A stretch of 5,146 nucleotides of DNA from Desulfobulbus sp. (GCA_017998195.1 JAGODN010000207.1:1-5146); one strand, 5' to 3'. Numbered from the stretch's first letter, positions 1 through 5,146 are shown. Numbers and translations: made by a program. The notes: generated by a model not told the origin, from the sequence alone.

Positions 1-1054
1 TGTCCGGGCTGGTGGTGTACACCCGGTCACTGATCACCGGGGTCAGGTCGCGCTGGTGCTTGCGGGCCAGCCGGGCCGCGTCGTCGATCGTGACGATGCC
101 CATGAGTTTGCGGTCCGTGTCGGTCACATAGACCAGGTCCGTGCGTTTCTTCTCCATCAGCCGGGTGGCCGTGCCCGGACCGTCCTTGGGATGGGTCACG
201 GTGGGGTGTTTCTGCATGATCGTGGCGGCGGTGAGCACCCGGGTGCGGTCCACGTTCTGGACAAAGGCGCGCACGTAGTCGTCGGCCGGTTCGCAGAGGA
301 TCTCCTCGGGCGTGCCGATCTGCTGCACCCGCCCCTCGGGGCCGAGGATGGCGATGCGGTCGCCGAGTTTGAGCGCCTCGTCCAGGTCGTGGGTGATGAA
401 CACGATGGTCCGGTGCATGCGGGCCTGCAGGTCGATGAGTTCGTCCTGCATCTGCGTGCGGATGAGCGGGTCCAGGGCGCTGAAGGCCTCGTCCATGAGC
501 AGCACCTCCGGATCGTTGGCCAGGGCCCGGGCCAGGCCCACGCGCTGCTGCATGCCGCCGGAAAGCTCGGAGGGTTGGCTCTGCTCGAACCCTTTCAGGC
601 CGACCAGTTCGATGGCGTTCATGGCCTTTTCCGTGCGCGTGGCCTTGTCCATGCCGCTGATTTCCAGCCCGAACTCGACGTTGTCGAGCACGCTGCGCTG
701 CGGCAGCAGGCCGAAGTGCTGGAAGACCATGGACATCTTGTAGCGGCGCAGGTTGCGGAGCGCCTCCCGGTCCATTTTCATGATGTCTGCGCCGTCGAAC
801 AGGATCTCGCCGGCCGTGGGCTCGATGAGCCGGTTCAGGCAGCGGATCATGGTGGACTTGCCGCTGCCGGAGAGTCCCATGACCACGAAGGTCTCCCGCT
901 TTTCGATGTCGAAGCTGGCGCCGTTGATGGCCACGGTGCAGCCGGTTTTGGCGAGAATCTCGCTCTTGGACAGCCCCTGCCTGATCAGGGGCAGGGCCCG
1001 CTTCGCATTGGGGCCGAAGACTTTCGACAGATTTCTTATGGATATCAAGGACAT
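1..1054 (-). CDS. proV: Glycine betaine/L-proline ABC transporter ATPase, ProV/OpuAA type (3' end outside window)
   Basis: This is the cytoplasmic ATPase of a quaternary-amine (glycine betaine/proline) uptake ABC transporter, which powers osmoprotectant import. Read on the minus strand from ATG at 1054-1052, it gives 351 codons with no stop before the left edge. The N-terminal helix typical of ProV (ALPLIRQGLSKSEILAKTG, about residues 20-38) precedes Walker A GLSGSGKST (60-68). Then come the Q-loop VFQ (Gln112), signature LSGGMQQ (164-170), Walker B LLMDEA with Glu189, the ProV-typical stretch FSALDPLIRTQMQDEL (191-206) and the H-loop His222. From about residue 275 a CBS region begins, which in this family senses ionic strength. 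E. coli ProV is about 400 residues, so roughly 50 are missing beyond the edge. The start is chosen by alignment with ProV; a weak AGGT lies about 8 bases upstream. The permease and binding-protein genes would be expected downstream, left of the window. Confidence 0.95.
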   Translation of the reverse strand, partial: MSLISIRNLSKVFGPNAKRALPLIRQGLSKSEILAKTGCTVAINGASFDIEKRETFVVMGLSGSGKSTMIRCLNRLIEPTAGEILFDGADIMKMDREALRNLRRYKMSMVFQHFGLLPQRSVLDNVEFGLEISGMDKATRTEKAMNAIELVGLKGFEQSQPSELSGGMQQRVGLARALANDPEVLLMDEAFSALDPLIRTQMQDELIDLQARMHRTIVFITHDLDEALKLGDRIAILGPEGRVQQIGTPEEILCEPADDYVRAFVQNVDRTRVLTAATIMQKHPTVTHPKDGPGTATRLMEKKRTDLVYVTDTDRKLMGIVTIDDAARLARKHQRDLTPVISDRVYTTSPD

Positions 1055-1208
1055 ACTTTTACCTGAAGGTTGTCGCAGCCCTGCGCGCTACGGGTCGGCC
1101 CCCACCGGGGACAATGCCGGGAAGGACGACACGCGACGGGCAGGAACAGCTGCGGAAAAGGGTGTGATTCGGCTGAAAAAAACGAAGAAAAAAGGAGCGT
1201 TACAGTAA

Positions 1209-1239
1209 ATTATCGTTAAATTGACCATTTACATGTCAA
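1209..1239 (-). promoter_or_regulatory. Candidate sigma-70 promoter for proV
   Basis: On the minus strand there is a perfect -35 hexamer TTGACA (1239-1234). It is followed, after a long 19-base spacer, by GATAAT (1214-1209), a 5/6 match to the -10 consensus. Transcription would start near 1202 and leave a leader of about 150 bases before the proV ATG. The AT-rich setting in an otherwise GC-rich window supports a promoter. The spacer is longer than the ideal 17, so activation or an alternative -10 (ACGATA at 17-base spacing) is possible. Confidence 0.4.
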
Positions 1240-1254
1240 CCTGGTAACATGTAA
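1229..1254. promoter_or_regulatory. Inverted repeat, probable operator
   Basis: TTACATGT (1229-1236) and ACATGTAA (1247-1254) are perfect 8-bp inverted arms separated by 10 bases. The left arm overlaps the candidate proV -35 hexamer. The right arm overlaps a possible plus-strand -10 (TAACAT, 1245-1250, 18 bases after TTGACC at 1221-1226). This arrangement fits a dimeric repressor or activator site controlling one or both divergent promoters. No regulator gene is in the window, so the protein that binds is unknown. Confidence 0.4.
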
Positions 1255-1346
1255 CGAAGACAAGCTGTTATGTCAACCCCACCACCGCTCCCGGACCCGG
1301 TCGCCAGAGGCGGCACAGGTCCCGGTTTCGCCTGAGACTCGCGCAT

Positions 1347-1363
1347 TTGGCACGATCTGCGCA
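1347..1363 (+). promoter_or_regulatory. Possible sigma-54 promoter upstream of the ABC exporter operon
   Basis: TTGGCACGATCTGCGCA matches the sigma-54 pattern YTGGCACGN4TTGCW at the -24 GG and -12 GC elements with correct spacing. It deviates at the two T positions before GC. Transcription would start near 1374 and leave a leader of about 280 bases. Sigma-54 promoters are common in deltaproteobacteria, but a single match of this kind can arise by chance. No enhancer-binding protein gene is visible here. Confidence 0.3.
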
Positions 1364-1563
1364 GTGGCCATTTTTTTCTTCTTTTGTTCTGATTTTGGTA
1401 CCAAGTTGTTCTTTTTGTTCTCCAGGAAGGTTTCCTCTCCGCTGAAAATTCCGATTGGCCCGGTTGCGGGACCGCTTGCGTGCCGTCGCCGCCTGATTGG
1501 GCCGGGCGGAGACCACGCATCCGCACGCTTTTATCCGATTTCGCCTCACCCACTCGAGAAAAT

Positions 1564-1595
1564 GTGGTACACAGACGGGCGGGCACGGGTACCAC
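1564..1595. repeat. Inverted repeat GTGGTAC/GTACCAC in the leader of the ABC operon
   Basis: Perfect 7-bp arms at 1564-1570 and 1589-1595 flank an 18-base GC-rich spacer, about 60 bases before the ABC ATPase start. It could be an operator or an RNA hairpin in the leader. No T-run follows, so it is not an intrinsic terminator. Confidence 0.35.
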
Positions 1596-1654
1596 GGAAC
1601 AGCCGCGGCGGCAGGAGAGATCGGCAACCGGCACGGACAAGCAGGGGAGGGCGG

Positions 1655-2647
1655 ATGACAGCACACACGGACAACGGGGTCGCCATCGGCGTGCGCGGCC
1701 TGAGCAAGCGGTTCGGCGAGGTGCAGGCCGTGGACCGGCTGGATTTCGACGTGTTCAGCGGCGAGCTGTTCGGCTTTCTCGGGCCCAACGGCGCCGGCAA
1801 GACCACCACCATCAACATGCTCATCGGCCTGGCGCGGCCGGACGCGGGCGAGGTGTGCATCGACGGCATCGACTGCACCCGCAATCCCCGCGCCGCCCAA
1901 GCCCGCATCGGCGTGGTGCCGGACGAGAGCAACCTCTACCCGGAGCTGAGCGGTTTCGCCAACCTCTGCTTCTGCGCCGCCCTCTACGGCATGAGTCGGG
2001 CCGCGCGGGAGCAGCGGGCGCGGGAGCTGCTCGCCCTGTTCGACCTGGACAAGGTCGCGCACCGCAAGTTCGGCGGTTATTCCAAGGGCATGAAGCGCAA
2101 GCTGACCATTGCCGCCGGCATCATCCACGCCCCGCGCATCCTCTTCCTCGACGAGCCGACCACGGGCATCGACGTGGCCAGCGCCCGCCACCTGCGCCAG
2201 CTCATCGGGGAGCTGCACCGCCAGGACACCACCGTGTTCCTCACCACCCACTACATCGACGAGGCGGAGCGGCTCTGCGACCGGGTGGCCTTTCTCAAGG
2301 ACGGCCGCATCGCCCGCATCGACACCGTGGCCAACCTTGTACAGCCGATCCGCAACCGCCACGTGATGCACATCGCCTGTGGCAGCGACCTGGCCGGGAT
2401 GACGGCCAAACTGGCCGCTCTGTTTCCGGACCTGCAGTTCCAGGGCCCGCAGCCGAACCTCTTGCGGGTGGAGGCGGACGGGCCGGTGCGGGTCGGGCCG
2501 CTGGTGCGGGCGCTGGAGGACGAGGGCATCGAGGTGTTCGAGGCACGCCGGATGCAGCCGAGCCTGGAGGACGTGTTCGTGCGGATCACCGGTATCGGCG
2601 CCGAGGCCATGCGCCGGGAAAAGGAGAAAGGGGGAGGAGGACAATGA
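1655..2647 (+). CDS. ABC transporter ATP-binding protein, DrrA/CcmA-like exporter type
   Basis: This is a 330-residue cytoplasmic ATPase that should drive the ABC-2 permease encoded next. Visible motifs are Walker A GPNGAGKTT (43-51), signature YSKGMKRKL (142-150, the variant usual in exporter ATPases), Walker B ILFLDEP (162-168), D-loop GID (171-173) and H-loop His199. The C-terminal part ends in PSLEDVFVRITG, typical of the DrrA-type accessory domain. The Q-loop position reads VPDESNLYPELSG (88-100), with Asp90 where a Gln is usual, followed by a CFC motif (Cys105, Cys107). The start at 1655 is chosen for the GGGGAGG ribosome-binding site (1644-1650); an in-frame ATG at 1562 lacks one. The stop overlaps the permease start (ATGA), implying translational coupling. 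The substrate cannot be read from the sequence; exporter polarity is inferred from the family and from the absence of a binding protein. Confidence 0.92.
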   Translation: MTAHTDNGVAIGVRGLSKRFGEVQAVDRLDFDVFSGELFGFLGPNGAGKTTTINMLIGLARPDAGEVCIDGIDCTRNPRAAQARIGVVPDESNLYPELSGFANLCFCAALYGMSRAAREQRARELLALFDLDKVAHRKFGGYSKGMKRKLTIAAGIIHAPRILFLDEPTTGIDVASARHLRQLIGELHRQDTTVFLTTHYIDEAERLCDRVAFLKDGRIARIDTVANLVQPIRNRHVMHIACGSDLAGMTAKLAALFPDLQFQGPQPNLLRVEADGPVRVGPLVRALEDEGIEVFEARRMQPSLEDVFVRITGIGAEAMRREKEKGGGGQ

Positions 2648-3381
2648 AGCGGTGGATCGCTTTCTGGAACATCCTGGACAAGGACCTGCGCACCTACTAC
2701 CTGAAGGGGCCGAACATCAGTTGGGGGCTCATCTTCCCGCTCGCCTGGACGGCCATGTTCTTCATCCGCACCGGCTCCGGCCTGGGCGCCATCCCCGAGG
2801 TGCTGCCCGGGGTGGTGGCGGTGTCGGTGCTGTTCGGCACCACCTCCATGCTGGCGGTGACCATCACCTTCGAGAAAAAGAACCGCAGCTTCGAGCGGCT
2901 GCTGCTCGCGCCCGTGCCCTTCTGGCTGCTGATGCTCGCCAAGACGAGCGGCGCCATCCTGTTCGGCGCGGTCAACGCCTTCGTGCCGGTGGTCATGGCC
3001 TCGTTCCTGGTCGATCTCGGCCACGTCAACTGGCTGGTGTTCGTGCCCGCGGTGCTGATGATCGCCCTGGCCTCGACCTTTCTTGGCCTGTTCATCGCCG
3101 TGGCCGTGAGCGAGGTGTTCGAGGCCCAGACCTTTTCCAACTTTTTCCGCTTCCCGATGATCTTTCTCTGCGGCCTGTTTTTCCCCATCGACCGACTGCC
3201 GGTGCTGCTCCAGCCGGTTTCCTACGCCCTGCCGCTCACCTACGGGGCGGATGCGCTGCACGGCGCCGTGCACGGCAACCATCACCTGCCCTACTGGCTC
3301 GACCTGGGCGTGCTGGCACTGTTCTGCGTCACCCTGTTCCTGGGGAGTTTGTGGAACATCAGGAAGCGATGGATTCTCTGA
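2644..3381 (+). CDS. ABC-2 type transporter permease
   Basis: This 245-residue inner-membrane protein is of the ABC-2 family and would form the transmembrane channel for the preceding ATPase. An amphipathic N-terminus (to about residue 23) leads into about six hydrophobic segments: near 25-42, 53-76, 93-120, 129-156, 166-184 and 218-236. The cytoplasmic stretch EKKNRSFERLLLAPVPFWLL (77-96) after the second segment is characteristic of ABC-2 permeases and is expected to couple to the ATPase. The segment GLFFPIDRLPVLLQPVSYALP (177-197) is the family's conserved extracytoplasmic re-entrant region. The length is normal for the half-size permeases that act as homodimers. The start overlaps the ATPase stop and is preceded by a strong purine-rich site (GGAGGAGG, 2633-2640). 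The exported substrate is unknown; drug, lipid or another small molecule are all possible. Confidence 0.92.
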   Translation: MKRWIAFWNILDKDLRTYYLKGPNISWGLIFPLAWTAMFFIRTGSGLGAIPEVLPGVVAVSVLFGTTSMLAVTITFEKKNRSFERLLLAPVPFWLLMLAKTSGAILFGAVNAFVPVVMASFLVDLGHVNWLVFVPAVLMIALASTFLGLFIAVAVSEVFEAQTFSNFFRFPMIFLCGLFFPIDRLPVLLQPVSYALPLTYGADALHGAVHGNHHLPYWLDLGVLALFCVTLFLGSLWNIRKRWIL

Positions 3382-3424
3382 GTTGCCGCAGTCCGCACCC
3401 ACCCTGTGATCCCGAGGAGGAACG

Positions 3425-4642
3425 ATGATGGCCCCCAGCCCCGCCAGACCCGCCGACACCTATTCGCCCCTGTACTTTCTCGTCTCCCTGGGGTCGGGAG
3501 GCCTGGTGGTCACCTTTTTCATGTGGCTGATGCACTGGGTACCCCATCCCGGCCGGTCGGTGCCCCTGTTCGAGGATATTGTCGCCGCCCTCGGGGCGGG
3601 CAGCCCCGCCCTGCGCGTGGCCATTGTCCTGGCCGTGGCCGGGATCGCCTTCTACGCCTTTCTGAACCTCAAGTACCTGGTGTGGAACCTGCGCAGCTAC
3701 CGGGCCTGGCAGGGGAGCGAAGCCTACACCCGGCTTCGTTCGTCCAATGCCGAAACGCAATTGCTGGCCATGCCGCTGGCCATGGCCATGAGCGTGAACG
3801 TCTGCTTCATGCTCGGCATGGTGTTCGTGCCGGGGCTGTGGAACGTGGTGGAATACCTGTTTCCCCTGGCCGTGCTCGCCTTCCTGGCCATCGGCGTACT
3901 CGCCTTCCGCCAGCTGGGCGGGTTCCTCGGCCGGGTGCTGGTGCAGGGCGGCTTCAGCTGCGCCGGCAACAACTCCTTTGCCCAGGCCCTGCCCGCCTTT
4001 GCCCTGGCCATGATCGGCGTGGGCCTGGCCGCGCCCGCCGGCATGTCCGCGAGCCGCCTGGTGGCCGGCACCGGGCTGGTGCTGTCCACCTTTTTCCTGG
4101 TGGCCGCGGCCCTGATCGGCGCGGTCGCCCTGGTGCTCGGCCTGCGTTCGCTGATGGAGAACGGGGCCACCATCGAGACCGCGCCGACGCTGTCGGTCTT
4201 CATCCCGCTGCTGACCATCATCGCCATCCTCTCCTTGCGGCAGAATCACGCCCTGGACCATCACTTCGCCCTGGCCAGCGGCGGCGCCGACCGGCTGATG
4301 CTGCTCAGCCAGTACCTGTCCGCCCAGATCCTCTGCGCCCTGCTCACCGCCCTGGTGCTGGTGCGGCTGGGGTACGCGGCCCGGTTCATCGTCGGCGACG
4401 AGACCTCGCCCGGATCCTATGCCCTGGTCTGCCCGGGAGTCGCCCTGGCGGTGATGCTCCATTTCTGGCTCAACCGAGGCCTGGTGGACGCCGGCCTGGT
4501 CGACAAATTTTCGCTTGTCTACTGGCTCGTTTCCGCCCTGGCAGTCGCCATCCAGGGTACGACGATGTGGGTTTTTCTCACCCTCAATAGGCAACACTTC
4601 TGTTGCAACTTTTTGATAACGAAGAGAAAATTTCACTTTTAA
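3425..4642 (+). CDS. tsoY: TsoY family (seleno)protein-like multi-pass membrane protein, distantly SLAC1/TDT-like
   Basis: This is a roughly 405-residue integral membrane protein with about ten hydrophobic segments (first near 16-39, then 63-89, 112-136 and 143-162). From memory it resembles the family NCBI calls TsoY (seleno)protein, which looks distantly like the SLAC1/TehA anion-channel and dicarboxylate-transporter fold. Recognisable stretches are SPLYFLVSLGSGGL (14-27), NAETQLLAMPLAMAMSVNV (108-126), FVPGLWNVVEYLFP (134-147), and NNSFAQALPAFALAMIGVG (182-200) followed by AAPAGMS. Some relatives are reported as selenoproteins; this copy has no internal TGA. Cys127, Cys179 and the tail Cys393-Cys394 are candidates for the redox position. 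It sits 43 bases after the permease with its own site GAGGAGG (3414-3420); either of two adjacent ATGs (3425, 3428) could start it. The last ~18 codons are AT-rich and encode a basic tail. Function is unproven. Confidence 0.65.
   Translation: MMAPSPARPADTYSPLYFLVSLGSGGLVVTFFMWLMHWVPHPGRSVPLFEDIVAALGAGSPALRVAIVLAVAGIAFYAFLNLKYLVWNLRSYRAWQGSEAYTRLRSSNAETQLLAMPLAMAMSVNVCFMLGMVFVPGLWNVVEYLFPLAVLAFLAIGVLAFRQLGGFLGRVLVQGGFSCAGNNSFAQALPAFALAMIGVGLAAPAGMSASRLVAGTGLVLSTFFLVAAALIGAVALVLGLRSLMENGATIETAPTLSVFIPLLTIIAILSLRQNHALDHHFALASGGADRLMLLSQYLSAQILCALLTALVLVRLGYAARFIVGDETSPGSYALVCPGVALAVMLHFWLNRGLVDAGLVDKFSLVYWLVSALAVAIQGTTMWVFLTLNRQHFCCNFLITKRKFHF
4591..4614 (+). terminator. Possible weak intrinsic terminator inside the 3' end of the tsoY-like gene
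   Basis: GCAACA (4591-4596) and TGTTGC (4601-4606) form a perfect 6-bp stem around a CTTC tetraloop. Five T residues follow at 4610-4614 after a three-base gap. This resembles a rho-independent terminator, but it lies about 28 bases before the stop codon and its stem is short and only half GC. If active it would cut the tsoY-like message; it may instead be a chance hairpin or attenuator. Confidence 0.25.
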
Positions 4643-4661
4643 AATTAAGAATACCTATTAT
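4632..4661 (+). promoter_or_regulatory. Candidate promoter for the selenoperoxiredoxin gene
   Basis: The stretch 4607-4675 is sharply more AT-rich than the flanking genes. TTCACT (4632-4637) and TATTAT (4656-4661, 5/6 match to -10) are separated by 18 bases and would start transcription near 4668, about 60 bases before the peroxiredoxin start. The short palindrome AATACCTATT (4652-4661, AATA/TATT arms) overlaps the -10 and could be part of an operator. No clear PerR or OxyR consensus was seen. Confidence 0.35.
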
Positions 4662-4726
4662 TTTGGATTTGATGGCGCGACGAGAAACCCTTGACCACCC
4701 TCAACCCATCGGCACAGGAGGTACCC

Positions 4727-5146
4727 ATGGCGGAAACCCCGGAAATTGGCTGCGCCCGTCCCACAGGCGGACTGGTCGGCCAGGAAAGTGCACCTGAGGA
4801 GCAGCAGCAGGCATCCCCACCAGCAAAGGAGGCAAAGAAAATGATCCAAGTCGGCAAACCGGCCCCCGATTTCGCGGCACCCGCGTATCACAAGGGCACG
4901 TTCACATCAGTCAAACTCTCGGATCACCTTGGAAAATGGATTGTCCTCTGTTTTTACCCAGGTGATTTCACCTTCGTCTGAGCAACCGAAATATCGGCGG
5001 TCGCCGATCATTACCAGCAGTTCCAGAGCCTTGGCGTAGAAGTCTTTTCCATGAGCGTGGACAGCGTGTTTGTCCACAAGATGTGGGATGACCACGAGCT
5101 GTCCAAAATGGTGAACGGCGGTATCCCGTTTCCCATGCTGTCCGAT
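4727..5146 (+). CDS. prxU: Selenocysteine-containing peroxiredoxin (PrxU, AhpC/Prx1-like); TGA 4979-4981 read as Sec; 3' end outside window
   Basis: This is a thiol/selenol peroxidase that would reduce hydrogen peroxide and organic or thiol peroxides in the cytoplasm. The frame reads VGKPAPDFAAPAY at the start of the thioredoxin-fold domain, then WIVLCFYPGDFTFV, an in-frame TGA, and ATEISAVADHY. The PxxxTxxC motif is thus present with Sec at the peroxidatic position (Pro78, Thr82, Sec85 from this start; Sec47 from the internal start). Downstream, SMSVDSVFVHKMWDDHELSKM and GGIPFPMLSD are typical Prx1/AhpC sequence with no frameshift to the window edge. The remaining C-terminal part, including any resolving Cys, lies outside. 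ATG 4727 has AGGAGGT (4716-4722). A second in-frame ATG at 4841 has AAAGGAGG (4825-4832) and gives the usual family N-terminus. The 38-residue extension carries GCARPTGG with a Cys. An in-frame TTG at 4691 has no comparable site. Confidence 0.92.
4982..5008 (+). promoter_or_regulatory. Bacterial SECIS element for UGA recoding in prxU
   Basis: ATCGGC (4993-4998) and GCCGAT (5003-5008) form a perfect 6-bp stem closing a GGTC tetraloop (GGUC in RNA, 4999-5002). The loop begins 18 bases after the TGA. Bacterial SECIS hairpins sit inside the coding sequence just 3' of the UGA and present a G-U-containing apical loop to SelB. In E. coli fdhF the GGUC loop sequence lies at nearly the same distance, as I recall it. 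The hairpin sequence also codes for conserved residues (ISAVAD). A weaker competing hairpin (CCGA/TCGG, 4986-4997) is possible. Confidence 0.85.

Larger units (their letters stand above)
1055..1654. other. Divergent intergenic region between proV and the ABC exporter operon
   Basis: About 600 bases lie between the two divergent starts. The proV-proximal part (1055-1197) would be the proV leader; in the minus-strand RNA, 1112-1098 can fold as a 6-bp stem (GUCCCC/GGGGGC, one G-U pair) around a GGU loop. Positions 1198-1278 form an AT-rich island with several inverted and direct repeats and candidate promoters on both strands. Positions 1347-1363 resemble a sigma-54 promoter. Positions 1370-1421 are T-rich on the plus strand, with three TTGTTCT copies (1384, 1406, 1415) and the palindrome TTGGTACCAA (1395-1404). 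A second inverted repeat, GTGGTAC/GTACCAC, lies at 1564-1595. Open frames crossing this region have no good ribosome-binding site or recognisable protein features, so I see no gene here. Confidence 0.7.

Noticed and set aside
1055..1197. c-di-AMP (ydaO) or other riboswitch in the proV leader
   Set aside because: Osmolyte transporter genes can have one, but only a single short GC hairpin is visible and none of the conserved riboswitch motifs I would expect.
56..1208. Plus-strand open frames across the proV region
   Set aside because: They are antisense shadows of a clear ProV coding sequence and show no domains of their own.
1364..1654. N-terminal extension of the ABC ATPase into the upstream region (including ATG 1562)
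   Set aside because: The extension is not ATPase-like, has no good ribosome-binding site and crosses the inverted repeat and T-rich tract; GGGGAGG before 1655 decides the start.
3359..4636. Long minus-strand open frame opposite the tsoY-like gene (and similar antisense frames at 2251-3459 and 1268-2644)
   Set aside because: These are GC-rich shadow frames with Gly/His/Gln/Ala-rich, low-complexity translations. The opposite strand carries recognisable proteins with proper ribosome-binding sites.
4607..4675. PerR or OxyR binding site upstream of prxU
   Set aside because: The stretch is AT-rich with a short AATA/TATT palindrome, but no match to the full consensus of either regulator.
4691..4726. 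TTG at 4691 as the peroxiredoxin start
   Set aside because: It has no ribosome-binding site, and the strong AGGAGGT site lies within the extra sequence and points to ATG 4727.
4979..4981. TGA as a true stop making a truncated ~84-residue peroxiredoxin or a pseudogene
   Set aside because: The same frame continues as conserved peroxiredoxin to the edge, the TGA is at the catalytic Cys position, and a SECIS hairpin follows at the right distance.

Overview
The window is a GC-rich stretch of bacterial chromosome. It probably comes from a Sec-decoding deltaproteobacterium (Desulfobacterota, of the sulfate- or metal-reducing kind). That placement is inference. It rests on the gene mix, on a selenocysteine peroxiredoxin with a bacterial SECIS hairpin, and on a TsoY-like membrane protein. 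No rRNA, tRNA, CRISPR array or insertion sequence was seen.

Layout. Positions 1-1054 (minus strand) hold the first ~351 codons of a ProV/OpuAA-type glycine betaine/proline ABC transporter ATPase, which runs off the left edge. Positions 1055-1654 are a ~600-base divergent intergenic region. It contains an AT-rich, palindrome-dense island (about 1198-1278) with candidate promoters on both strands, a possible sigma-54 promoter (1347-1363) and a T-rich tract with short repeats. Positions 1655-4642 (plus strand) form a tight three-gene operon. It encodes a drug-export-type ABC ATPase, an ABC-2 permease that overlaps it by ATGA, and a ~405-residue multi-pass membrane protein that I recognise as TsoY-like, distantly SLAC1/TDT-like. 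After an AT-rich 84-base gap comes a peroxiredoxin gene (4727 to the right edge).

Main discovery. The peroxiredoxin frame is interrupted by TGA at 4979-4981, exactly where the peroxidatic cysteine should be. The same frame then continues to the window edge as clear peroxiredoxin sequence. Starting 12 bases after the TGA, a perfect 6-bp stem closes a GGUC loop, the geometry of a bacterial SECIS element. The TGA is therefore read as selenocysteine, and a standard gene caller would split or truncate this PrxU gene. The gene also has two well-formed ribosome-binding sites in frame, so a long form with a Cys-bearing N-terminal extension and a short canonical form are both possible.

How the genes may work together. 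ProV would energise osmoprotectant uptake and appears unrelated to the rest. The ABC exporter pair and the TsoY-like protein are co-oriented and probably co-transcribed. Their closeness to a Sec-dependent peroxidase suggests, as inference only, a membrane/peroxide or thiol/selenium-related stress module.
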